Below are positions 17,031-24,919 of a DNA stretch of 64,000 nt, piece by piece. The position numbers and the translations under genes were made by a program. Origin of the DNA: Kribbella pratensis. GTDB taxonomy: Bacteria; Actinomycetota; Actinomycetes; Propionibacteriales; Kribbellaceae. Under the pieces are notes generated by a model. It was not told the DNA's origin. It saw nothing but the letters and a program-made list of their open reading frames with translations, and did no database searches. The stretch spans positions 62,001 to 126,000 of the forward strand of contig NZ_SODU01000003.1 in NCBI RefSeq assembly GCF_004366075.1, in the 5' to 3' direction. Numbering within the stretch: the stretch's first letter is position 1; the number at the start of each line of letters is the position of its first letter.

Positions 17031-17400
17031 TGCCGAGGACCTTCGTCACGGTGATCTCGATGACTACGCGCTGCGGGTTGACCCGTGGCTCCTTGTAGCG
17101 CTTGGCGTACCGCCGTTCGGCCTCGTGCACCCGCGCAGGGTCGTCACTGACCACAGCACGCCCTTCGATCGTGCTCCAGCGCCGGCCGTCCACCTGTGTG
17201 ACGGCGACAGCCGCCTCACCGAGCCGCCGGATCGCCCGGGCCTTGTACGACGTACCGGAGCAAATCACCCGCACCAGCCCCGCCTCGACGTCCAAGGTCG
17301 CTCCGACCGGTGTCGCGTGCACCGTCCCGTCTGACCGGACCGTACTCAGCACACACAGGTGCCGCTCGCTCCAGAACTCCACCAGCTGCTCACTGAACAC
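17023..17400 (-). CDS. PPOX-class (F420/FMN split-barrel) family protein
   Basis: A 125-residue split-barrel protein of the pyridoxamine-oxidase-like superfamily; RHLCVLSTVRSDGTVHATPV and the C-terminal YKEPRVNPQRVVIEI are typical of small actinobacterial members that bind F420 or FMN. The GTG at 17400 is preferred; a longer start would extend across the terminator hairpin at 17414-17448. It overlaps cobL by 8 bp and so is the first gene of the cob transcript, though a direct cobalamin role is not established. Confidence 0.8.
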   Translation of the reverse strand: MFSEQLVEFWSERHLCVLSTVRSDGTVHATPVGATLDVEAGLVRVICSGTSYKARAIRRLGEAAVAVTQVDGRRWSTIEGRAVVSDDPARVHEAERRYAKRYKEPRVNPQRVVIEITVTKVLGNA

Positions 17401-17413
17401 CCAGCGATCGTAG

Positions 17414-17448
17414 ACAGGCCCGCCCGGTGACATGCCGGGCGGGCCTGT
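17414..17448 (-). terminator. Terminator hairpin after the ABC exporter operon
   Basis: A perfect 14-bp stem, ACAGGCCCGCCCGG and its complement, with a 7-nt loop. It lies 37 bp beyond the stop of the ABC permease and just before the PPOX-type GTG, separating the two minus-strand operons. Confidence 0.75.
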
Positions 17449-17484
17449 GAGCGCTGGACCCCTCAGACCAGCGCTGATCATCGG

Positions 17485-19083
17485 TTAACCGATATCGCGG
17501 CGGCGGAAGGTGGTGAAGCCGGCGATGGTGAGTGCGGCGGCGATCGCGGTCAGCCAGAGCACCGGCGCGACGGAGAAGTCACCGCCCGGCAACCGCGGCG
17601 TGTGGTCGTACGGGCTGAGGTTGATCATCCACTGCGGCAGGTTGAAGATCTCACCGAACTGACCGATCAGCAGGAACACGCCGTACAGCACCCACCCGCC
17701 CGTTACCAGCTTGGGCGCGAGTCCGAACAGGACGACGACCAGAGCGGTCACCAGCCAGATCGCAGGCAGCTGTACGGCGGCCGCACCGATCATCCGCGGC
17801 ACCTGACGGCCCAAGTTGCCGAGCGAGGCCCCACTCGAGATGCCAGAGCCCAGCCCGGCGACCAGGATCAGTACGCCGGTGCCGAGCAGTGCCATCAGCA
17901 CGTGACTCGCCAGCCACTGCGCCCGGGTCACACCGGTCGCCAGCAGCGGCTCGGCCCGGAGCGCGGTCTCCTCCGACCGCAGCCGGAGCGCCGCCTGAAT
18001 ACCGAACGCCGACGCGAGCAACCCCACCATGCCCATCTCGGTCGCCAGGAACGCATCCGTGATGCCCTCCACACCACCGAGCTTCTGCACCATCTCCTTG
18101 GCACTGTCGCTCGTGACGAACCCGTCGACGTTGCTGGCGATGTTGCCGACCAGCAGACCGAGTAGCAGGAACGCGAAACCCCAGGCGTACAGCGAGCCTC
18201 GGTGCAGCCGCCAAGCGAGTGCGAGCGGCGAACGCAACGACTTGGCCGCCCTGGGCGGTCCGGGACGTGGGCGCACCAGACCGGCTCCTAGGTCACGCCG
18301 CCGGATCAGTGCGGTCGCGGCAGTGATCAGTAGCGCGAGAAACGCCAGCGGCAGCAGCAGTACGGCCCACCGCTCACCGGCGTACGGACGGACCTGCTGC
18401 GCCCAGCCGATCGGTGACAACCACGAGACCCACTGCGTGCTGCCGTCCGCGGACGAGTCGCCGATGGCGCGCAGTACGTACGCCACGCCGAGCACTATCG
18501 CAGTGAGCCCGTTCGCAGCCCGGGCGCTCTCGCTGACCTGTGAGGTCACCGCAGCCACGCCCGCGAACGCCAATCCGGCAGCCGCCCACATCAACCCGAA
18601 CGCGAGCGATCCCTTCGTGTCCAAGCCACTGCCCACCAGGGACAGCGCAGTCAGCAGCCCGAGCACGATCACGGTCGCCCCGGACACGATCAGTGCGGAG
18701 GCCAGAGCGGCGTACCGACCGAGTACGCCGGCACTCAGCAGCTCGAGCCGCCCGGACTCCTCCTCGCTGCGGGTGTGCCGTACGACGAGCATGCCGCCGA
18801 GCAACCCGACGAGTAGCGCGCCGAACGCGGTGAGCTTGAACAGCGAGACCGCCCCGAGCGAGGACTCGTCGAAGATCCGCCCGTACAGCGAGACCAGCGC
18901 CGGCGACGCGTTCGACGTACGCGCGGCCTCCACCAGAGCGTTCTGGTCGGAGTACAGATCGATCGACGCCTTGGCCGATCCGGCGGCCGTGATCACGAAG
19001 ACCAGGATCCAGATCGGGATCAGGATCCGGTCCCGGCGCAGCGCGAGCCGCACCAGCGTCCCGGTACCGACGAAGTCGTTCAT
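17485..19083 (-). CDS. ABC exporter permease (polyketide-antibiotic-export type)
   Basis: A 532-residue membrane protein with about 12 hydrophobic helices arranged as two similar halves, the pattern of actinobacterial antibiotic-export permeases. The RHTRSEEESGRLELLSAGVL loop of the first half and LRSEETALRAEPLLATGVTR of the second are the repeated coupling regions. The substrate is unknown. The ATG overlaps the ATPase gene's stop by four bases. Transcription is probably controlled by the divergent GbsR/MarR-type protein. Confidence 0.88.
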   Translation of the reverse strand: MNDFVGTGTLVRLALRRDRILIPIWILVFVITAAGSAKASIDLYSDQNALVEAARTSNASPALVSLYGRIFDESSLGAVSLFKLTAFGALLVGLLGGMLVVRHTRSEEESGRLELLSAGVLGRYAALASALIVSGATVIVLGLLTALSLVGSGLDTKGSLAFGLMWAAAGLAFAGVAAVTSQVSESARAANGLTAIVLGVAYVLRAIGDSSADGSTQWVSWLSPIGWAQQVRPYAGERWAVLLLPLAFLALLITAATALIRRRDLGAGLVRPRPGPPRAAKSLRSPLALAWRLHRGSLYAWGFAFLLLGLLVGNIASNVDGFVTSDSAKEMVQKLGGVEGITDAFLATEMGMVGLLASAFGIQAALRLRSEETALRAEPLLATGVTRAQWLASHVLMALLGTGVLILVAGLGSGISSGASLGNLGRQVPRMIGAAAVQLPAIWLVTALVVVLFGLAPKLVTGGWVLYGVFLLIGQFGEIFNLPQWMINLSPYDHTPRLPGGDFSVAPVLWLTAIAAALTIAGFTTFRRRDIG

Positions 19084-20006
19084 CGCACGGCCGCCTCGGG
19101 CTCAGTTGAATCCTGGGCAGGTACGTCGTCCTCGTAGTGCCGCAGGAACAGCTCCTCGAGCGTCGGCGGCTGAGCTACCAGGCTCTTGATCCCGCTCGCG
19201 GACAGCTGCCGCATCACAGCGTCGAGCTGGGCGGTGTCCACCTCGCAGCGGACCCGGTTGCCCTCGACATCGAGATCGTGGATCCCCGGCAGCTGGGCCA
19301 GCCCGTTCGGCGATCCGGCCAGCTCGGCCTGGATCGACGTACGCGTGAGGTGGCGCAGGTCGGCGAGCGTGCCGGTCTCGACCACCTGGCCGCGGCGGAT
19401 AATGCTGACGCGGTCACACAGGGCCTCGACCTCGGACAGGATGTGGCTCGACAGCAGCACGGTGCGGTCGCGCTGACGCTCCTCCTCGATGCACTGCCGG
19501 AACACCTCCTCCATCAGCGGGTCCAGACCGGACGTGGGCTCGTCCAGGATCAGCAGCTCGACGTCACTCGCGAGAGCGGCGACCAGGGCGACCTTCTGCC
19601 GGTTGCCCTTGGAGTACGTCCGGCCCTTCTTGGTCGGGTCGAGGTCGAACCGGCGCAGCAGCTCGTCGCGCTTCTTCTCGTCCACCCCGCCACGGAGCCG
19701 GCCGAGCAGGTCGATCACCTCGCCGCCGGTCAGGTTCGGCCACAGGTTCACGTCGCCCGGGACGTACGCCAGCCGGCGGTGCAGCTTCGCGGCGTCGTGC
19801 CACGGGTCGCCACCGAGCAGCGAGACATCACCGGCGTCACCACGCAGCAGTCCGAGCAGGACGCGGATGGTGGTGGACTTCCCGGCGCCGTTCGGCCCGA
19901 GGAAGCCATGCACCTCACCGGTCGCGACCTCAAGGTCGAGACCGTCCAGGGCGTGCGTACTTCCGTACGACTTGTGCAGTCCAGAGACCACGATGGCTGA
20001 TGTCAT
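19080..20006 (-). CDS. ABC exporter ATP-binding protein
   Basis: A 308-residue ATPase of the DrrA/CcmA group. Walker A is GPNGAGKST at about residues 39-47, the signature is YSKGNRQKVALVAAL (a relaxed form common in this group), and Walker B is LLILDEPTSGLDPLM with the H-loop in LSSHILSEVE. A C-terminal extension of about 80 residues matches the DrrA regulatory tail. It is the first gene of a two-gene exporter operon, transcribed from the operator region at 20007-20044. Confidence 0.92.
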   Translation of the reverse strand: MTSAIVVSGLHKSYGSTHALDGLDLEVATGEVHGFLGPNGAGKSTTIRVLLGLLRGDAGDVSLLGGDPWHDAAKLHRRLAYVPGDVNLWPNLTGGEVIDLLGRLRGGVDEKKRDELLRRFDLDPTKKGRTYSKGNRQKVALVAALASDVELLILDEPTSGLDPLMEEVFRQCIEEERQRDRTVLLSSHILSEVEALCDRVSIIRRGQVVETGTLADLRHLTRTSIQAELAGSPNGLAQLPGIHDLDVEGNRVRCEVDTAQLDAVMRQLSASGIKSLVAQPPTLEELFLRHYEDDVPAQDSTEPEAAVR

Positions 20007-20044
20007 GATTCATAACGTACACTTCATTCAGAAGTTTGTGAATC
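20007..20044. promoter_or_regulatory. Nested palindrome, probable GbsR/MarR operator
   Basis: Outer arms GATTCA (20007-20012) and TGAATC (20039-20044) enclose inner arms ACTTC (20021-20025) and GAAGT (20031-20035). The site begins one base before the exporter ATG codon and lies in the AT-rich 97-bp region divergent to the regulator gene, so binding could block the exporter start. Confidence 0.65.
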
Positions 20045-20103
20045 TTGCTAACACGTTTCTCACAGGACAGGTAATCGAGTGACCCAGAGGGGATGATGGG
20101 GCG

Positions 20104-20616
20104 GTGAGTGCACTTCGAGACGACGACGCCGTCCGGCGATACACCGAGCAGTTCGGCAATCTGCTGGCCGAGACGGGCTGGCCGCGGATGGCCGCCCGGG
20201 TGTTCGCCGCGATCCTGTCCAGCGTGGACGGCCGGATGACAGCCGCCGAACTGTCCGACCAACTGCAGGCGAGTCCCGCCGCGGTCTCCGGCGCGGTCAA
20301 CTACCTGCTGCAACTGCGCCTGGCGACCCGCGAGCGCGAGCCCGGCAGCCGTCGCGACGTGTACGTCGTCCAGGACGACGCCTGGTACCAGACGATGATG
20401 AGCGAGGACGCCTCACTGGTGCGCTGGTCCGAGTCCCTCCGCAAGGTCCTCGACGCAGCCGGCGAAGGCACCGACGCCCACCACCGCATCCGCATCTCCC
20501 TGGCTTTCATCGACTTCATCAGCGAAGAGGTCAAGGGCCTCACCGAACGCTGGGTCAAACGCAAAGCCGAACTCGACGCCGAAATCGCCGCGGAGTACGA
20601 CGCGCCCGACCGCTGA
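20104..20616 (+). CDS. GbsR/MarR-family transcriptional regulator
   Basis: A 170-residue winged-helix protein. The HTH is in GRMTAAELSDQLQASPAAVS with GAVNYLLQLRLATREREPGS as recognition helix and wing; the C-terminal helices presumably dimerise. Proteins of this subgroup usually sit beside and repress drug-type ABC exporters, matching the divergent ATPase and permease pair here. The GTG at 20104 gives the normal length. The ligand is unknown. Confidence 0.87.
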   Translation: MSALRDDDAVRRYTEQFGNLLAETGWPRMAARVFAAILSSVDGRMTAAELSDQLQASPAAVSGAVNYLLQLRLATREREPGSRRDVYVVQDDAWYQTMMSEDASLVRWSESLRKVLDAAGEGTDAHHRIRISLAFIDFISEEVKGLTERWVKRKAELDAEIAAEYDAPDR

Positions 20617-20639
20617 CCGCCGTACTGCGGACAGGCAAC

Positions 20640-20677
20640 GGGGACCTTGAACAGGCTATTGCTTGTCCAAGGCCCCC
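20640..20677. repeat. Imperfect hairpin (family 3, copy 2)
   Basis: Arms GGGGACCTTGAACAGG and GCTTGTCCAAGGCCCCC flank CTATT. The start GGGGAC, the ACAGG next to the loop and the TATT loop core match the hairpin at 5561-5598. Here it lies between the convergent GbsR/MarR and TAP-like genes, so it could also act as a terminator. Confidence 0.7.
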
Positions 20678-20692
20678 ATTGGGTGTCTCCGG

Positions 20693-22552
20693 TCAGCGGA
20701 GAGTGCTGTTCGCCACGACGTCGAGGCTCTGCTGCAGGATCGGGTTCACCCGCGGCTGCTTCGACTTCGGCAGGTGTACGGCGTTGCCGTCGACCGGGCC
20801 GTCGACCGGGTAGACCGACAGCTCGGCGGGAAGCGGTGACGTCCCGCAGACCTGGTCCTTGCCGGGTAGCTCGCCGGCGAACACGAACCGGTCGCCGATC
20901 TCCTCCACGCAGGCCGACGGCGAGCCGACATACTGCCCGTGCTGACCTTCGTCGTCGATGGCAACGAACCGGGTCGCCTTGGCGGTGTCGTCATGGGTCC
21001 GCAGCGCACCCTCGTACGCCGTCGCCGGGTCCAGCTCGTCCTGCACCATCAGGATTCGCGGCGCGCCCACCAGGTCGACCTTCCGGTCCTGCGGCGGGTA
21101 CGGCCAGAACGCGCACATCGGTACGCCGTTCAGATAACCGAAGAAGCTGTACTTGCGCGCCATCTTGTCGGCCTCGCGCAGGTAGTACCCCGGGTCGTGG
21201 CTGAACGCGGTGTCGTTGCAGCGGACCGTCGTACTGATCGCGCCGAGGTTCACGGTCGCGTCACCGCTCGACCTCGCCGCAGTCGCCCGGGCGTCCGCAA
21301 TGACCGACCGGGCCGAGTCGACACGCACCGCGGCGGCTGCCGCGGACGTGGCCGCCGGTGTCACGCCGTACCGGGCGCGGATCGCGGCGAGGGTGTCGAA
21401 CGCCTGCAGTTCAGGCGAGATCCGGGCCCATGCGCGGTCGACGTGCCGCAGCTCGACCTCACCGGACGCCGACGGGTCCTTCACGTACTCGTCGTGCACG
21501 AGGACGTCGAGCGTGGCCCGGATGAAGCGCACGTTGCCGTACTGCGCGCTGTAGATCATGCCGTCCAGGTTGTCGCCGCGGACACCACTGGTGCCGGCCT
21601 TCACGAGCTTCACCAGGTCGGCGCGGACCTGGTCGTACTTCGCGGTCACCTGCTTCGGCGTCGACCCGAGCCCCTGGATCATGTCGGCGTGCCGGGCGAT
21701 CCACGGGATGAGCTGGGTGTCCCGCCGCCGCTGGCCGGAGAACGGGTCGAAGTTCATGTTCTCCCACTGCGTGTGGGTCCAGTCCATGTTCGAGTCGAGC
21801 ACGAACCGGCCGACCCGCGCCGGGTACGCGTCCGCATACCAGCCGCCGAGCCAGGTCCCGTAGCTGTAGCCGATGAAGTTCAGCTGACGAGCCTTCAGCA
21901 GTGCCCGCAGGAACTCCATGTCGTACACGGTCTGCTGGCTGCTGACGAACCGGCCGAACTCGGTCGCCGCGCACGCCTCGGCCTGCAGCTTCGCCTCGGC
22001 CACCTCGACCTCGTGCGTCAGCTTGGTGCGCTCCTTGTAGTCCGGCGTCACCGGCAGTGCGTTCAGCTTCTCGGTCGTAGTGATGCACTGCAGCGGCGTG
22101 CTCTGACCGAAGCCGCGCGGGTCGAACCCGAGCAGGTCGAAGTCGCTGAACAGCTGCGGCTTCTCGATCGCGAGCGACGCGGACAGCGTCAGGCCCGCGC
22201 CACCCGGTCCGCCCGGGTTCGTGGTCATCAAGCCCTTCGACGTACCGGTGGCCTTGCTGTAGGAGATCGCCACCTTCACGTCCGGATGCGCGTCCGGGTG
22301 CGCCCAGTCCATCGGGACGGTGACCGTGGCGCAGTTGGTGGTCGGCGCTTGCGGGTACAGGCGCTTGACTGCGGCATCGAACGAGCAGACGGACCAGTTG
22401 ACCGGCTGGTCGAGGTACTTCTGCGGAATGGCGGGCACCGGCGGATCCACCGGTCCCCTCGACGGGTGCACCGCGTTGGCGGTGCCGACGGCCAGCTGCG
22501 GTACGACGAGCAGCGCGGCGAGGGCCAGGGCGATCGTGCGAGATCTCATCAT
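20693..22552 (-). CDS. Secreted TAP-like alpha/beta-hydrolase (tripeptidyl aminopeptidase family)
   Basis: A 619-residue exported serine hydrolase. A signal peptide covers about residues 1-28 (ending GTANA). The oxyanion region is TTNPGGPGGAGL, the nucleophile Ser lies in FIGYSYGTWLGG at about residue 230, and the C-terminal TAP-like domain has the acid in VQDELDPATAYEGA and the His in DDEGQHGQYV. Such enzymes release N-terminal tripeptides from exported proteins or act on peptide-like substrates. A helical insert at about 330-440 is longer than in the smaller family members. The gene follows an HTH gene by 52 bp on the same strand. Confidence 0.87.
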   Translation of the reverse strand: MMRSRTIALALAALLVVPQLAVGTANAVHPSRGPVDPPVPAIPQKYLDQPVNWSVCSFDAAVKRLYPQAPTTNCATVTVPMDWAHPDAHPDVKVAISYSKATGTSKGLMTTNPGGPGGAGLTLSASLAIEKPQLFSDFDLLGFDPRGFGQSTPLQCITTTEKLNALPVTPDYKERTKLTHEVEVAEAKLQAEACAATEFGRFVSSQQTVYDMEFLRALLKARQLNFIGYSYGTWLGGWYADAYPARVGRFVLDSNMDWTHTQWENMNFDPFSGQRRRDTQLIPWIARHADMIQGLGSTPKQVTAKYDQVRADLVKLVKAGTSGVRGDNLDGMIYSAQYGNVRFIRATLDVLVHDEYVKDPSASGEVELRHVDRAWARISPELQAFDTLAAIRARYGVTPAATSAAAAAVRVDSARSVIADARATAARSSGDATVNLGAISTTVRCNDTAFSHDPGYYLREADKMARKYSFFGYLNGVPMCAFWPYPPQDRKVDLVGAPRILMVQDELDPATAYEGALRTHDDTAKATRFVAIDDEGQHGQYVGSPSACVEEIGDRFVFAGELPGKDQVCGTSPLPAELSVYPVDGPVDGNAVHLPKSKQPRVNPILQQSLDVVANSTLR

Positions 22553-22604
22553 CTGCGAACTCCGTGTATCCGGGCGGGGATCAGGAATGCAGGCAAACCT
22601 ATCG

Positions 22605-23288
22605 TCAGAGCTCGTACGCGGTGAAGATCGTGCAGAAGATCGGCGGTGACTCGAGTCCCGGGTAGTAGAGCCGACCGGCTGCGTCGGTGATCTTGAAGTA
22701 CGCCGTCGACGCGCCGACCTGGGACGGCGCCCGCAAGGTCATCCGCACCGTCACGACGTCGCCCGGCCCGGCGTCGGGCACCCGCTCGCGCGCCGGTGAC
22801 CTCAGCCACCCCGGCGCGCCGGGGGCGCCTTGGCGGGTGAGGTAGCGGTTGCGCCACGGGCGTTCGCCGCTGTTGCGGAGCTCCCACGTCTTCTCGAACA
22901 CCTGCTCCCGGCACACCCGCGTACCGTCAGGCACTGTCTCCCCCACCAGTTCGGCCCGGTCGTCGGGGTGATGATCGATCGGTACGGATCCGCCGAGCAG
23001 CACCGGTTGCACATGCCGGCGCATGTCCCGCTGCGACATGTCCCGGCCCGCGCGTACGGCGGCGTCGAGCTCCATCAACTGGTTGACCAGAGCCTGGTTC
23101 GCTCCGAACGAGTCGTCGTACCACTCGATCAGCTCGCGACTCGGCTTGGTGTGGCCGCGCTCGACCCGGGACAGGTGCCCCTTGTCCCAGCCGGACTCGG
23201 AGGCGGCGCGGGTCAAGGCGACCCCGGCAGCCTCGCGCAGCTCGCGCATGCGAGCTCCGATCACGTACCGAGCCTGGGCTGGGCGCAC
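22605..23288 (-). CDS. XRE-type HTH protein with C-terminal NBR1-like Ig (FW) domain
   Basis: A 227-residue protein in two parts. Residues about 8-65 are an XRE/Cro HTH (IGARMRELREAAGVALTRAA, then SGWDKGHLSRVERGHTKPSR). Residues about 125-227 match the four-tryptophan FW domain known from eukaryotic NBR1: KTWELRNSGERPWRNRYLTR, then GDVVTVRMTLRAPSQVGAST and a C-terminal YFKITDAAGRLYYPG strand. In bacteria this domain occurs mainly in actinobacteria next to such HTHs; its role is unclear and may be protein binding. It may regulate or be co-transcribed with the peptidase downstream. GTG at 23288 chosen. Confidence 0.82.
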   Translation of the reverse strand: MRPAQARYVIGARMRELREAAGVALTRAASESGWDKGHLSRVERGHTKPSRELIEWYDDSFGANQALVNQLMELDAAVRAGRDMSQRDMRRHVQPVLLGGSVPIDHHPDDRAELVGETVPDGTRVCREQVFEKTWELRNSGERPWRNRYLTRQGAPGAPGWLRSPARERVPDAGPGDVVTVRMTLRAPSQVGASTAYFKITDAAGRLYYPGLESPPIFCTIFTAYEL

Positions 23289-23423
23289 GGCGCACTCTCC
23301 GCTCTCGCCGTCACTTATCTACACAAAATACCAAACCGCAGTGAGTCACCTCCGTTGCCCACTGCGACAACACGGTCACTTTTTGGTTCCCTGCGAAGGA
23401 CAACTCCAGAAGGGAACACCACC

Positions 23424-24116
23424 ATGCGTACCGCCCTCATGCGCATCACGTCCCGTCTCACTGCCGTCGCCCTCCTCAGCGGCGCCGCCCTCGTCGGCAC
23501 CGGCGTTCTCCCCGCCAGCGCCGCCACCGGAACCGTTGTCACCGACAGCGGCGCCGGCGTCACCATCCGGTCCGGCAACGCGACCAGCTTCGGCTCGGTC
23601 GGCACCCAGCCCGACGGAGCGGTCGAGATCGACTGCCAGATCTACGGCGAGCCGGTGACCGGCAAGTTCGGCCGCAGCCTGATCTGGGACCACATCCCCG
23701 GCAAGGGCTTCATCACCGACGCCTACGTGAACACCGGCAGCAGCGGCCTGGTCGCACCGCTGTGCGCAAGCAACCCGCGCGCCGACAAGGCCGTCGCCTG
23801 GTACGCCGCCCGCAGCGGGTCGACCGCTTACCAGGGGTACTGCGAGATGGCCGCCGAGAACTCGTACGGAAAGACCGGCATCTGGGCCTCGGCCATCGCC
23901 GACTGGAACGACGCCGTGGCCCGTGGCGCCGCGCACCGAGGCGACCTGAACCCACCGAAGGGCGCCCTGGTCTTCTGGAACATCAGCGCCTACGGCCATG
24001 TCGGCGTAGCCAAGGGCGACGGCACGTTCTGGGCAACCAGCGTCAGCGGCGCGATCGGCACCCGCGCGCTGCCCTACTTCAACAACTACCTCGGCTGGGC
24101 CTGGCCGAACTTCTGA
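23424..24116 (+). CDS. Secreted SH3-like plus CHAP-like protein
   Basis: A 230-residue exported protein. The signal peptide spans about residues 1-33 (ending PASAATG). An SH3b-like segment follows (GVTIRSGNATSFGSVGTQPD, then GRSLIWDHIPGKGFITDAYV), and the C-terminal part has the CHAP/NlpC-like arrangement of a Cys (GYCEMAAENSYG) and a later His (AYGHVGVAKGDG). This suggests a cell-wall amidase or a wall-binding protein. The ATG at 23424 follows GAAGGGAA; the in-frame sequence before it overlaps the divergent HTH gene antisense and is not coding. Confidence 0.82.
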   Translation: MRTALMRITSRLTAVALLSGAALVGTGVLPASAATGTVVTDSGAGVTIRSGNATSFGSVGTQPDGAVEIDCQIYGEPVTGKFGRSLIWDHIPGKGFITDAYVNTGSSGLVAPLCASNPRADKAVAWYAARSGSTAYQGYCEMAAENSYGKTGIWASAIADWNDAVARGAAHRGDLNPPKGALVFWNISAYGHVGVAKGDGTFWATSVSGAIGTRALPYFNNYLGWAWPNF

Positions 24117-24129
24117 CCCACCCCTGGAC

Positions 24130-24173
24130 GAGCGCCCGGACGCGCGTTCCGCCCCTCACGCGTCCGGGTGCTC
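24130..24173. terminator. Convergent terminator hairpin
   Basis: Arms GAGCGCCCGGACGCG (24130-24144) and CGCGTCCGGGTGCTC (24159-24173) pair over 15 bp with one G-U. It sits between two convergent genes; the right arm overlaps the last codons of the hydrolase on the minus strand. Confidence 0.65.
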
Positions 24174-24890
24174 GACACTCTGCTCGATTCTGGCCAGCCA
24201 GTCCGCCACCAGCGCGCGATACACCGCCGATCCGGGTCCGGGCAGGAAGTGGTCCTCCTGATCCAGTACGGCGAACGTCGCGCGTGGGTAGTCGTCGAGG
24301 ATCGACCACGCGTCGGCGTACCCGGCTGTCGTGTCCTGCCGGCCGGTCACGAGCAGCGTCGGCCGCTCGAAGCGGATCGACGGGTCTTCCCGCAGGCTGT
24401 ACGTCGACACATCGCGCTGGATCGCCCCGAGAAAGGCGAGGTTCGCCTGCGTCTCGGCCGCGTCGTAGTACTGGTGCTGGCGTTCACGTGACGCCGACGG
24501 CATCAGGTACTCGTCGGTCGGGAGCGTGCGTCGTGAGCGGTCGATGACGATGCCCGGCGCGCGCAGCAACAACCCCAGGACGCGGGCCGGGTCGCGTTTG
24601 ACGATGCCCCGCGCGTGCAGGCCGCCGGCCGAGGTACCGGCGAGGGCGAACGGCTCGTCGCCGGCCAAGTCGTCGATCAGCTCCACGATCGCAGACAGCA
24701 TGCCGTCCTGGTCGGTGATCGACGGAACAGCAGGCGACCGCCCGGTGCCTGGCGGGTCCACGTAGATCCGGCGCCATCCCGGCCGCTGCGCGAAGACCGG
24801 CTCGTGGACGTCGCGCCCTTCACCGGCGTCGCCACCCCAGCTGGGCAGGAAGAAGATCGGCCGACCGGCACCGAACGACTCGTAGTACAC
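24156..24890 (-). CDS. Alpha/beta hydrolase
   Basis: A 244-residue cytoplasmic alpha/beta hydrolase. The nucleophile is in ALAGTSAGGLHA, the acid in LLVTGRQDTTAGY and the His in DQEDHFLPG; the HGG-like start is IFFLPSWGGDAGEGRD. The fold is clear but the substrate is not; it may be an esterase or lactone hydrolase. The GTG at 24890 is used because it brings the first strand to the usual position. No operon partner: LacI lies upstream on the same strand, 29 bp away. Confidence 0.85.
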   Translation of the reverse strand: MYYESFGAGRPIFFLPSWGGDAGEGRDVHEPVFAQRPGWRRIYVDPPGTGRSPAVPSITDQDGMLSAIVELIDDLAGDEPFALAGTSAGGLHARGIVKRDPARVLGLLLRAPGIVIDRSRRTLPTDEYLMPSASRERQHQYYDAAETQANLAFLGAIQRDVSTYSLREDPSIRFERPTLLVTGRQDTTAGYADAWSILDDYPRATFAVLDQEDHFLPGPGSAVYRALVADWLARIEQSVEHPDA

Positions 24891-24919
24891 GCGTCGACCC
24901 TAGCCAGCGCGGCGAACTG

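Noticed and set aside
20939..22624. Open frame on the plus strand across the TAP-like peptidase
   Set aside because: Antisense of a gene with clear signal peptide and catalytic triad; its translation is low-complexity Arg/His/Val.
23289..23423. Possible c-di-AMP (ydaO-type) riboswitch before the secreted CHAP-like gene
   Set aside because: None of the conserved ydaO segments are present in this AT-richer 135-bp gap; it looks like an ordinary divergent promoter region.
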